NCBI GenBank assembly: GCA_035629775.1
Contig: DASPHG010000023.1
Span: forward strand, 1 to 64,000
Direction of reading: 5' to 3'
DNA length: 64,000 nt
From: DASPHG01 sp035629775
GTDB lineage: Bacteria > Actinomycetota > Thermoleophilia > Solirubrobacterales > Thermoleophilaceae
Below are positions 55,306-63,158 of this stretch, piece after piece. Each line of letters starts with the position of its first letter. Position 1 is the stretch's first letter. Both the position numbers and the translations under genes were made by a program. The notes beneath the pieces were generated by a model that was given only the letters and a program-made list of their open reading frames with translations, was not told the DNA's origin and did not search any database.

Positions 55306-57444
55306 ATGTTGCGCCGTGTATCCGCCCGGGGGCTCCTCGTCGCCGCCTCGGTCGCGCTCCTGCTCGGAGCGGTCACCCTCTACGTGCGGGGGGCGATCCT
55401 CGACCCGCATGAGTTCGCCGACCGGGCCACGGCGACCCTCGAGGACCGCCAGGTCCGCCAGGTCGTCTCCAACCGGATCGTCGACCAGTCGATCGAACAG
55501 GGGTCCGCCGAGCTGATCCAGGCGCGGCCGCTGCTCGAGGCCGCGGTCGCGGGAGCGCTCGACACCGGGGCGTTCCAGGCGATCTTCCGGCGCGCCTCCG
55601 AGAACGTGCACACCCTGCTCTTCGAACGCGACCGGGGCTCGATCGTGCTCGACCTCGCGGACGCCGGCATCGTCGTCGTCACCGCGCTGAAGGCCATCGC
55701 CCCGAAGCTCGCCAAGGAGGTCCCGCGCGACGTCGAGGGCGCCCTGATCGACCTGAGCGACCGTCAGTTCGCGACCGAGCTGCTCGACGTGGCGGGGCGG
55801 ATCCGCTTCCTCGGGATCGCGCTCCCGCTGCTCGCGCTCATCCTCTTCGCGGCCTCGATGGTCGTCGCGACCGACCGCCGGCGCAACGTCGTCGAGGGCG
55901 GCATCGCGGTGGCGATCGTCGCGGCGCTCGTGGTGGTCGGCCTGATCGTCGCGCGCGCGATCGTCCTGGGGAACATCGAGGACCCGGACTCGCGCGACGC
56001 CGCCGCGGCGGCCTGGGACGCGTTCTTCGGCGACCTGCGCACGCTCGCGCTCGGGGCGGGTGCGCTCGGCATCGTCTTCGCGGCCACGGCGGCCTCCGTG
56101 ATCGCGCGCGACGAGGTCGAGGACTGGGTCGTTCGCTTCCGCCGCATCGTCACCACGCAGCCCCAGACCCGCCTCTGGCGCCTCGCCCGCGCCCTCGGGA
56201 TCGCCGCCATCAGCCTGTTCGCAATCCTGCGCCCCGAGGCCGCCGTCGAGGTCGCCGTCGTGATCGCCGGCGGCTACGGGCTCTTCTTCGGTGTCGGCGA
56301 GCTGCTCCAGGTCGTGGCACCGCCGCGGCGCGGTGGCCTCGGGTCGCGCGACATCGACGTCGACATCGACATGCCCGACATCTCGAGGCGGGCGTTCGTG
56401 ATCGCCGGCGTCGTCGCGATCGGGGTCGTCGTGACCGCGGTTGCGATCGCCTCCGAGGACGAGGCGCCGCCCCAGGTCGTCGCGCGCCCCGACCGCCAGG
56501 TCACCGTCTGCAACGGCCACGGGGAGCTATGCGAGCGGCCACTCAACCAGGTGGTGTTTGCGGGCACGCACAACTCGATGTCGGCGGCCGACGAGCGCGG
56601 CTGGTACCTGGCCGGGCACCGCGGCGGGATCGCCGCACAGCTCGACTACGGCGTACGTGCGCTACTGATCGACACGCACTACGGGATCCGCGACGGCGAG
56701 GGCAACGTCCGCACCGATCTCGAGCGCGAGGGGACGAACCGGGCGAAGATCGTCGAGGCGGTCGGCGAGGACGGGGTCGCGGCGGCGGAGCGGCTCGTCG
56801 GCCGGGTCGGCTTCGGCGCGCTCGAGGGCGACGTCGGGATCTACATGTGCCACGTGCTGTGCGAGCTCGGCGCCACGCCGCTCGCGGACGGCCTCACGGC
56901 GATCCGCACGTTCCTCGACGAACACCCGGACGAGTTCGTGATCCTGTTCATCCAGGACGCGGTCAGCGCACCCGACACGGCCGCGATGTTCGACCGCGCC
57001 GGCCTCACCCGGTACGCCTACTCGCACGCCCGCACCGAGCCCTGGCCATCCCTGGGCGAGCTGATCGGAGCCGACCGGCGCCTCCTGGTGCTCGCCGAGG
57101 AGAACGCGCGCGACGGGCCCGCCTGGTACCACGAGGGCTTCGATCTGACCCAGGAGACCCCGTACCGCTTCAACTCGCTTGCGGCGCTCGGGCGGCCCGA
57201 GAGCTGCCGGCGCAACCGCGGGTCGGCCTACAGCCCGCTGTTCCTGATGAATCACTGGATCGAACGTCCGAACCCCTCCCCCAGCCTCGCCGCCAAGGCC
57301 AACGACCGCGACCTGCTGGTCAGGCGCGCTCGACGGTGCGCCAGGGCGCGGTCCCTCTTGCCGACGATCGTGGCGGTGGACTTCTACGACGAGGGCGGGC
57401 TGCTCGGCGCAGTGGACGAGCTCAACCGCGTCTCGGCCCGCTGA
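55306..57444 (+). CDS. Multi-pass membrane protein with PLC-X-like phosphodiesterase domain
   Basis: The 712-residue protein begins with a membrane helix, an extracytoplasmic helical region (residues about 35-165), then several membrane segments (about 168-340), a further helix near 365-385 and a C-terminal domain (about 400-700) with VVFAGTHNSMSAAD (His422) and LIDTHYG (His458), the two catalytic-His motifs of bacterial phosphatidylinositol-specific phospholipase C-like TIM barrels. FVILFIQDAVSAPD follows. It probably faces outside the cell; the lipid substrate is unknown. The gene starts 33 bases after tRNA-Leu and overlaps its convergent neighbour by 61 bases. Confidence 0.8.
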   Translation: MLRRVSARGLLVAASVALLLGAVTLYVRGAILDPHEFADRATATLEDRQVRQVVSNRIVDQSIEQGSAELIQARPLLEAAVAGALDTGAFQAIFRRASENVHTLLFERDRGSIVLDLADAGIVVVTALKAIAPKLAKEVPRDVEGALIDLSDRQFATELLDVAGRIRFLGIALPLLALILFAASMVVATDRRRNVVEGGIAVAIVAALVVVGLIVARAIVLGNIEDPDSRDAAAAAWDAFFGDLRTLALGAGALGIVFAATAASVIARDEVEDWVVRFRRIVTTQPQTRLWRLARALGIAAISLFAILRPEAAVEVAVVIAGGYGLFFGVGELLQVVAPPRRGGLGSRDIDVDIDMPDISRRAFVIAGVVAIGVVVTAVAIASEDEAPPQVVARPDRQVTVCNGHGELCERPLNQVVFAGTHNSMSAADERGWYLAGHRGGIAAQLDYGVRALLIDTHYGIRDGEGNVRTDLEREGTNRAKIVEAVGEDGVAAAERLVGRVGFGALEGDVGIYMCHVLCELGATPLADGLTAIRTFLDEHPDEFVILFIQDAVSAPDTAAMFDRAGLTRYAYSHARTEPWPSLGELIGADRRLLVLAEENARDGPAWYHEGFDLTQETPYRFNSLAALGRPESCRRNRGSAYSPLFLMNHWIERPNPSPSLAAKANDRDLLVRRARRCARARSLLPTIVAVDFYDEGGLLGAVDELNRVSAR

Positions 57445-57809
57445 CGCGACCGGCCGCCGAGCGCGCCGAGGGCGACCCCGAAGCCCGTGGTCAGCACGAC
57501 GAGCAGGGCGTCGGGCTCCGGCAGGTGCGCCTTGCGCTCCATCCCGGTGGCGGCGTCGGCCGCGAGGATGAACGTTCCGAAGAGGATCCCCCCGGTGAAC
57601 CCGCGCATCGCGCCCTCCGCCGCACCGAGGTGCTCCTTCCCGGCGAAGTAGCCGCCGCCGATGCCGATCGGGACCGCCAGCACGAGGTAGCCGATCTCGG
57701 ATAGCCCGAGAACGACGCCGGTGACGATGCCGAAGAGCGCGGGCACGAAGATCGCGAGCACGATCTGCAGAACCGGCCCATGTGACTCGAACAGCTTCGG
57801 CTGGCGCAT
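57384..57809 (-). CDS. Membrane protein with Gly-rich segments
   Basis: The 141-residue protein has two N-terminal membrane segments (LQIVLAIFVPALFGIVTGVV and IGYLVLAVPIGIGGGYFAG), a Gly-rich stretch (GAMRGFTGGILFGTFILAAD) and a third membrane segment (ALLVVLTTGFGVALGALGG), ending in a Ser-rich tail. No function is assigned. The ATG at 57809 is 21 bases from the stop of the ZnuA-like gene upstream, so the two may be cotranscribed. Confidence 0.65.
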   Translation of the reverse strand: MRQPKLFESHGPVLQIVLAIFVPALFGIVTGVVLGLSEIGYLVLAVPIGIGGGYFAGKEHLGAAEGAMRGFTGGILFGTFILAADAATGMERKAHLPEPDALLVVLTTGFGVALGALGGRSRQRAETRLSSSTAPSSPPSS

Positions 57810-57830
57810 CCCGTGACATTCAACCGGTTC

Positions 57831-58592
57831 TCAGGGTCGCGGGCGACAGGTCTCCTCGCCACGGCTCAGCGCCGTGACGATCTCGGCGGTGTTCACGGCC
57901 ATCGCGCCGAGGTAGGTCGCGGCCGGCTCGGGCGGCTTCGCCAGCGCGTCGGACCACAGCCGCGTGACACCGCTATCCCCGCCATTTCTGCCCGCCGCGG
58001 TGATCCGCGTGCCGTAGCGGTCGTCGAAGTAGGCGAACCCGTCGTGCCAGGCGGCCAGCCGCGGCAGGGGCGGCTCGACCAGCGACAGGCAGATCGCGAT
58101 GTCCTCGTGGAGGCGCCGCAGCCGCTCGAGGAAGTCCGCCGTCGCGGCCTCGTAATAGCCGGCGCCGTCGACGTCGACCCGGGCGAGCTCGTTGCGGATC
58201 TCCTTGGCCGCGCTCTGCACGCGCACCGGGTCGTGCCACCAGTGCGGGTCCGTTCCCAGCGGGTCGATGCGCGGCAGCAGCGCGAGCACGCGCTCCGCCC
58301 CCGACTCCGCCCACGCGTCGAACCCGCCCCCGGCGCGGACCACGAGATCGGCGTCGCGCAACGCGGCGAGGTCGCGCCCGTCGGGCCGCCACCCGTGCGG
58401 GTAGGTCGCGGGTGGCACCAGGGCGGTCACCTCGACGCGCGCGCCGCCCGCGTTCCTGACGATGTCGGCGACGGGCCCGGTGGTCGCGACGACCGTCACC
58501 GTCCCCTCGCCGCGCGTGGCGCGGTCACTGCCGCAGCCCGCGGCCGCCGCGACTGCGGCGACGAGGCAGGCGGTTGCACCGAGCCGCACCAT
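57831..58592 (-). CDS. ZnuA/TroA-like metal-binding lipoprotein
   Basis: The 253-residue protein has a lipobox (AAAGC, Cys20) and the cluster A-I metal-binding-receptor pattern: VVATTGPVADIVRNAGG, AYPHGWRPDGRDL-like segment (TYPHGWRPDGRDL, where zinc receptors have HxYEP), DPHWWHDPVRVQSAA near residue 116 and WHDGFAYFDDRYGT near 183. It should bind Zn or Mn for import, but no permease or ATPase gene is adjacent. It is shorter than the roughly 300-residue norm, with a reduced helical linker. Confidence 0.82.
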   Translation of the reverse strand: MVRLGATACLVAAVAAAAGCGSDRATRGEGTVTVVATTGPVADIVRNAGGARVEVTALVPPATYPHGWRPDGRDLAALRDADLVVRAGGGFDAWAESGAERVLALLPRIDPLGTDPHWWHDPVRVQSAAKEIRNELARVDVDGAGYYEAATADFLERLRRLHEDIAICLSLVEPPLPRLAAWHDGFAYFDDRYGTRITAAGRNGGDSGVTRLWSDALAKPPEPAATYLGAMAVNTAEIVTALSRGEETCRPRP

Positions 58593-58653
58593 CGAGGGGG
58601 GCGATGATTCCAGCCTCCGTGCGATCCAGTCGTTCCTCTAGCCTCCCGGCGTT

Positions 58654-60006
58654 GTGAAGCCCAACCTGGTCAAGCGTGGGCCGATGCGCCGTCGCCTGCG
58701 GACGCTCCGCCGCCGCCGCGAGGCGATGCTGCTGGATCTCGGCGCGCTCGTGCTCGAGATGCACCGCCACGGCCGGTTCCTGCCTGACAGCCTCCAGCGG
58801 CGCGCCGCCGAGGCGGTCGGCACGGACGCCGAGCTGCGCTCCCTTTCGCGCTCGCTCGACGCGGGCGACGGCACGCCCGACCTGGTCGCCGCCGGCGTCG
58901 CGGGGAACTGCGACCGCTGCGGCGCGCTGCACACGCTGGGCGCCTCTTACTGCTCTCAGTGTGGAAACGAGCTGACCTCGGGCGTGCTGCCGCGCAAGGC
59001 AGTCCTGGGCCAGGACCCTGAGCTGGCGGGTGCGGCGCCCGTCCCCCGCCGCACGGTGGCCGCGCCCCCCGCGGCCGCGGCCGCGGTCGCCGCCGCCGAG
59101 GCGACGGAGGTGATGGAGCCGACCACTCCCGAGGAGACGGCGGCCGAGGAAACGCCGGTAGAGGAGGCGGCGGCCGGGGAAGCGAAGACCGATGCGTCTT
59201 CGGACGGCGACGCCGATCCGCCGCCGGCCGCCGGCGCCTTCGAGCCGGAAGCGGAGCCCGCTGCCGCGAACGGCGACGCGGGCAAGCCGCCCCCGGTGGC
59301 CCGGCGCGTCCGCGCCACGCGTGTGCGCCAGCGGCTCGACGAGCCGGCCCAGTCGCGCCGCGAGCTTCCGGTGGGGCTGCTCGCCGGTATCGCCGCCGGC
59401 CTGCTCGTGATCGTGGTCGGCATCCTCGTGCTCTCGGGCGGGGGCGGCGACGACGAGCCTGACCGGGCGGCCCAGGCACCCGCGCCGGGCGAGCCCGAGC
59501 CGCCACCGCCGGACGAGGCCCCGGCACCCGACCAGGCGCCCCCGGACGGCGCGCCCCCGGCGGCACTCGAGCCGGTCGAGGACGTGGAGGCGTCCGATTA
59601 CGACCCGGCAGGCGACGACGAGGAGCACGGCGAGGAGGCCCAGATGGCGGTGGACGGCGACTCGTCCACGAGCTGGCCCACCGAGGAGTACGACACCGGC
59701 GCACTTCAGAAGGACGGCGTCGGCCTGACGCTCACGCCGATCGAGCCGCTGCCCGCGCGGGGGCTCGACCTGGAGACGACGACGCCCGGCTTCGACGTCA
59801 CGATCTACGGCGCCGAGGATCCGACCCGCCCGGAGTCCATCGACTCCGGCTGGGCCGAGATCGCCAGCGAGGAAGGCATCGAGCGCGAGGGCCGGATCGA
59901 CCTGGACTCGGCCGGCAGCGACTTCTCGCACTACCTGGTCTGGATCACCGCCCTGCCGGGGGACGACAACAAGGTCGAGATCGTCGAGGCGCAGCTCCTC
60001 CGTTAG
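58654..60006 (+). CDS. Zinc-ribbon membrane protein with discoidin-like extracellular domain
   Basis: The 450-residue protein has a basic N-terminal region (LRTLRRRREAMLLDLGALVLEMHR), a zinc ribbon CDRCGALHTLGASYCSQCG (residues about 86-104), a disordered Ala/Glu/Pro stretch, a membrane helix (LPVGLLAGIAAGLLVIVVGIL, about 243-263), a Pro/Asp linker and a C-terminal domain with AVDGDSSTSWPTEEYDTG resembling an F5/8 type C (discoidin) carbohydrate-binding fold. This layout links an intracellular zinc-binding module to an extracellular binding domain. The start is GTG 58654; its stop overlaps the convergent anti-sigma stop (60003-60006). Confidence 0.75.
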   Translation: MKPNLVKRGPMRRRLRTLRRRREAMLLDLGALVLEMHRHGRFLPDSLQRRAAEAVGTDAELRSLSRSLDAGDGTPDLVAAGVAGNCDRCGALHTLGASYCSQCGNELTSGVLPRKAVLGQDPELAGAAPVPRRTVAAPPAAAAAVAAAEATEVMEPTTPEETAAEETPVEEAAAGEAKTDASSDGDADPPPAAGAFEPEAEPAAANGDAGKPPPVARRVRATRVRQRLDEPAQSRRELPVGLLAGIAAGLLVIVVGILVLSGGGGDDEPDRAAQAPAPGEPEPPPPDEAPAPDQAPPDGAPPAALEPVEDVEASDYDPAGDDEEHGEEAQMAVDGDSSTSWPTEEYDTGALQKDGVGLTLTPIEPLPARGLDLETTTPGFDVTIYGAEDPTRPESIDSGWAEIASEEGIEREGRIDLDSAGSDFSHYLVWITALPGDDNKVEIVEAQLLR

Positions 60007-60635
60007 CGGACGGTGACCGGCGCCTCGTAGGTGGGCGCCGACTCGCTCGTGATCTTCAGCTCGTGCGATCCGGACGGTAGGCCCTCGGTCGAGATCTCGA
60101 TGCTGCCCGCGCCCGGCCCGACGGTCACCTCTGCCTCGCGGTCCACAAGCTCGACGGTGGCCTCGGCGGAGTCGGAGAAGAGGTAGCGGACGGTGACGGT
60201 CTTGCCCTCCACCTCGCCGAGCAGGAATACGCCGCCGCCCGCGCCGGGCTGGGTGTTCTTGCGCGCCTCCGGCTGGGCCAGGTCGAGCTGCGGCGGCGCG
60301 CCGAGCGCCTCCGCCCGGCCGTCCGCGGGCGGAACGGCGAAGCCGCTTCCCGGCTCTCCCTCTGGCACGACCGCCACCTCGAGTGCCGCGCCACCGCCAC
60401 CCTCGCCTCCGGTGGGCCCGTCCCCACTGGTGACCGCCACCGCGATCACTGCCGCGGCCGCGGTCGCGGCGACCGCGGGCAGCGCGATGCGAAGCGATGG
60501 CAGCCGCCGCCGGCCCGGCTCGCGCAGCCACCCCGCGGCGCGCTCGTCGAGCTCGCGCGCGAACTCGGGGCGCGGCTCGGCGCGCATCGCGTGGATCTCG
60601 CGGCCGATCTCCTCGTGCTCGCGGTCGTCCGTCAT
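60003..60635 (-). CDS. Membrane anti-sigma-like protein
   Basis: This 210-residue protein has a short N-terminal cytoplasmic helical segment (EEIGREIHAMRAEPRPEFARELDERAA outline, about residues 8-34), one membrane helix (IALPAVAATAAAAVIAVAV, about 50-68) and an extracytoplasmic beta-rich domain ending SHELKITSESAPTYEAPVTV. It lies immediately downstream of an ECF sigma gene with an ATGA overlap, the usual sigma/anti-sigma arrangement. There is no zinc-binding HxxxCxxC motif. Its function as anti-sigma is inferred from context. Confidence 0.72.
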   Translation of the reverse strand: MTDDREHEEIGREIHAMRAEPRPEFARELDERAAGWLREPGRRRLPSLRIALPAVAATAAAAVIAVAVTSGDGPTGGEGGGGAALEVAVVPEGEPGSGFAVPPADGRAEALGAPPQLDLAQPEARKNTQPGAGGGVFLLGEVEGKTVTVRYLFSDSAEATVELVDREAEVTVGPGAGSIEISTEGLPSGSHELKITSESAPTYEAPVTVR

Positions 60636-61132
60636 CGCATCGTCTCCCTCAGCTTGGCGACCGCGCGCGACAGGCGCGTCCCCACGTTCGACTCGCTGAT
60701 GCCGAGCACCGTCCCGATCTCGGCGTTGGCGAGGCCCGCTTCGAACTTGAGCCCGATGAGCTCGCGCTGCTCGGCGCTGAGCTCGCCGAGACCGACCGCG
60801 AGCGCGGCGCGGCGCACGGCCGCCTCCGCGGTCGGATCGCCGGCCGGCGGCCCCGGATCCTCGGGCTCGGCGACCGGTTGGGTCCGCGCCCGGCGGCGCA
60901 GCTCGTCATAGGCCGCGTTGCGCGCGATCCCGAAGAGCCACGCCCGTGCGTTGCCGCGGTCGGCGCGGAATGACGAGCGGCGCCTGAACGCGCGCTCGAA
61001 AGCAGCGGCGGTGACCTCCTCGGCCGCGCCACGGTCGCGGACGAGGCCAGCGACATACGCATAGACGTCGTCGCGGCTCGACCGGTACAGCGACTCGAAG
61101 TCGATTGTCTCACCGCCACCTCTACGGCTCAC
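60632..61132 (-). CDS. ECF RNA polymerase sigma factor
   Basis: The 166-residue protein is an ECF sigma-70 factor: region 2 includes FESLYRSSRDDVYAYVAGLV and AWLFGIARNAAYDELRRR (about residues 66-83), region 4 includes LSAEQRELIGLKFEAGL and IGTVLGISESNVGTRLSRAV (about 135-154). The GTG start at 61132 lies 12 bases from the GMC oxidoreductase stop and the gene overlaps the anti-sigma gene, so the oxidoreductase, sigma and anti-sigma are likely one transcript and possibly autoregulated. Confidence 0.9.
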   Translation of the reverse strand: MSRRGGGETIDFESLYRSSRDDVYAYVAGLVRDRGAAEEVTAAAFERAFRRRSSFRADRGNARAWLFGIARNAAYDELRRRARTQPVAEPEDPGPPAGDPTAEAAVRRAALAVGLGELSAEQRELIGLKFEAGLANAEIGTVLGISESNVGTRLSRAVAKLRETMR

Positions 61133-61144
61133 GGCACTCCGGCG

Positions 61145-63085
61145 TCACAGGCGCGCCGCGAGGCGCGAGGCGTTCATGTGGGCGGTCGCTTCGATCGAGA
61201 TCATGGGGTTGACGCCCGATGCCGACGGGAAGCACGACGCGTCGCAGACCACGAGGTTGCGCACGTCCCAGGTCTCGCCTTCGGGGTTGCACGCCGACAT
61301 CCCGGCGTCGCCGCCCATGCGCGCCGAGCCCATGATGTGGAACGAGCCCATATTGAGCCGACCTGCGTCCCAGCCCGCGGCGTCGGCGGCGCGCATGAAG
61401 TCCTCGCGGCCGCCGTTCGACCCGGGGTCGTAGGAGACCCAGCGCGAGTGCGACGAGTAGATCCGGCGCGCGCCCCCGGCCTCGAGGATCTCGGCCGCGC
61501 CCTCGATGCCGCGGCGCATGTGCCCCCGGTCGTACTCGGATAGCGCGTACTTCACGACCGGCTGGCCGTCCCGGCCGACCCGCACCTCACCCGAGTCGCG
61601 GTCCCTCACGAGCGCGCCGATCCCGAACGTGTTCGGCAGCGCCTCGAGCAGCTCGGCATGCGCCCGCGCGCTTCGCCACGGCGCGAAGGCAACGATCAGA
61701 CTCGGGTTGAGCGCGGCGGTCTCGTATTTCAGGCCGTAGCCCCCGTCGAGGTGGCGGTGCTCGTCCGAGTAGAGCGCCTGCATCGTCCCGTACCAGGGAC
61801 GAATCTCCTCGTCGAAGATCCCGAACACGACCGACACCGGATGCAGCCGCAGGTGCTTGCCGATGTTGCGGTTCGCGAGGCCCGAGCGCTTGAGCAGGGC
61901 GGGCGTGTGGATCGCGCCGCACGCAGCCACGACGGCGCGCGCCGAGACGGTCACGCGGTATCCGTCGGCCGAGCGGGCCTCCACCCCGCGCACCTCGCCG
62001 GCGTCTACCCGCACGCGCTCGGCCGCCGTCGCGGTGACGATCCGCGCCCCGGCCTTCTGCGCGTCGACCAGCCAGGTGACCGCGGTCGACTGCTTCGCCC
62101 CGAGCGGGCAACCCATGCCGCACTGGCCGCATCGCGCCCCCTGGTCGCAGCCGCGCACGTTGCGCGGCATCCGGTCCCAGTGCCAGCCGAGCTGCTCGAG
62201 CCCGCGCAGCATCACCTCGTCGCGCGGTGATGCGGTCGAATGCTCGTGGTTCACTCCCAGCCGAGTGCAGACCGCGTCGAGGCTCGCGGTGTACTCGTCC
62301 CCGGCGAAGGCCTGCGCGCCGAGGCCGGCCCACTCCTCGCGCACGTCGTCCGGCGTGCGGAACGACGTCGAGTAGTTGACGACCGTGCCGCCGCCGACCG
62401 TCGCGCCGGCCAGCAGCCCGAGGCTCTGGTCGTCGGTCGCCGAGGCGCCGCCGTTCATGTACATGCGCGCGAACCCGTCGAACTCGCCGCCGTCGAAGTC
62501 CCTCGCCGAGTAGTACTCCCCCGCCTCCAGCACGACCACGTCGAGCCCAGCCGCGGCCAGCACGCCGGCCGCCGTGCCGCCGCCCGCGCCGGAGCCGACC
62601 ACGCACACGTCGCACTCGAGGTCCATGTCCTCGCTCGGGCGGGCCGGATGGAGCTCAGGGGCCGGCGCGTCGCTCACCTTGCCGAGCGGACCGGGGTAGC
62701 CGATCGCGTCCCAGACCGGGTTGCGGCCGTTCTCGCCCGGCAGCATGTAGTAGGTCAGCAGCGCGCCCTTGCGAAGCGCCTGGAACGCAGCGCGGCGCTG
62801 GGTGACGCCGCTGTCGCACCAGGAGAGGAGAACCTGCTCGCGCTGCTCGGGCGACAGCGAGCTGAAGCGGCGCAGCCCGCCCCCGCCGAGCGCGGTCAGA
62901 AGACGGGTGTCCCACAGCGACATGAGCTGCTGGAACTGCTTGCGCTCCGACTCCCGCGGGTTCTTCGCCACGGCATCGGCGACCGCCTCCGGAACGCCCA
63001 TCGCGGACGCCGACGGGAGCCCGTCCACGCCGGGCGCGAACGCATCGCAGATGGCGGCGAGAGCGCGCTGCTGCCGGGAGCTCAC
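61145..63085 (-). CDS. GMC oxidoreductase fused to a gluconate-dehydrogenase-subunit-3-like N-terminal domain
   Basis: The 646-residue protein has an N-terminal domain (about residues 1-130: QQRALAAICDAFAPG, EREQVLLSWCDSGV-like segment) resembling the small subunit encoded separately at 35602, followed by a GMC flavoprotein domain with CVVGSGAGGGTAAGVL near 161, LLAGATVGGGTVVNYSTSFR near 225, CDQGARCGQCGMGCPLGAKQ near 315, VAACGAIHTPALL near 385 and C-terminal HIMGSARMGGDAG and SGVNPMISIEATAHM. This domain order is shared with long-chain fatty alcohol oxidase-like proteins. It may oxidise alcohols. It is divergent from the sulfate-binding protein gene. Confidence 0.88.
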   Translation of the reverse strand: MSSRQQRALAAICDAFAPGVDGLPSASAMGVPEAVADAVAKNPRESERKQFQQLMSLWDTRLLTALGGGGLRRFSSLSPEQREQVLLSWCDSGVTQRRAAFQALRKGALLTYYMLPGENGRNPVWDAIGYPGPLGKVSDAPAPELHPARPSEDMDLECDVCVVGSGAGGGTAAGVLAAAGLDVVVLEAGEYYSARDFDGGEFDGFARMYMNGGASATDDQSLGLLAGATVGGGTVVNYSTSFRTPDDVREEWAGLGAQAFAGDEYTASLDAVCTRLGVNHEHSTASPRDEVMLRGLEQLGWHWDRMPRNVRGCDQGARCGQCGMGCPLGAKQSTAVTWLVDAQKAGARIVTATAAERVRVDAGEVRGVEARSADGYRVTVSARAVVAACGAIHTPALLKRSGLANRNIGKHLRLHPVSVVFGIFDEEIRPWYGTMQALYSDEHRHLDGGYGLKYETAALNPSLIVAFAPWRSARAHAELLEALPNTFGIGALVRDRDSGEVRVGRDGQPVVKYALSEYDRGHMRRGIEGAAEILEAGGARRIYSSHSRWVSYDPGSNGGREDFMRAADAAGWDAGRLNMGSFHIMGSARMGGDAGMSACNPEGETWDVRNLVVCDASCFPSASGVNPMISIEATAHMNASRLAARL

Positions 63086-63158
63086 GCTGGCGATCCTAAC
63101 CGTGTGCTACCTTGCCGCGGCGTCATTCTCCAGCAAGTTGATTGACAAGACTAGAAAG

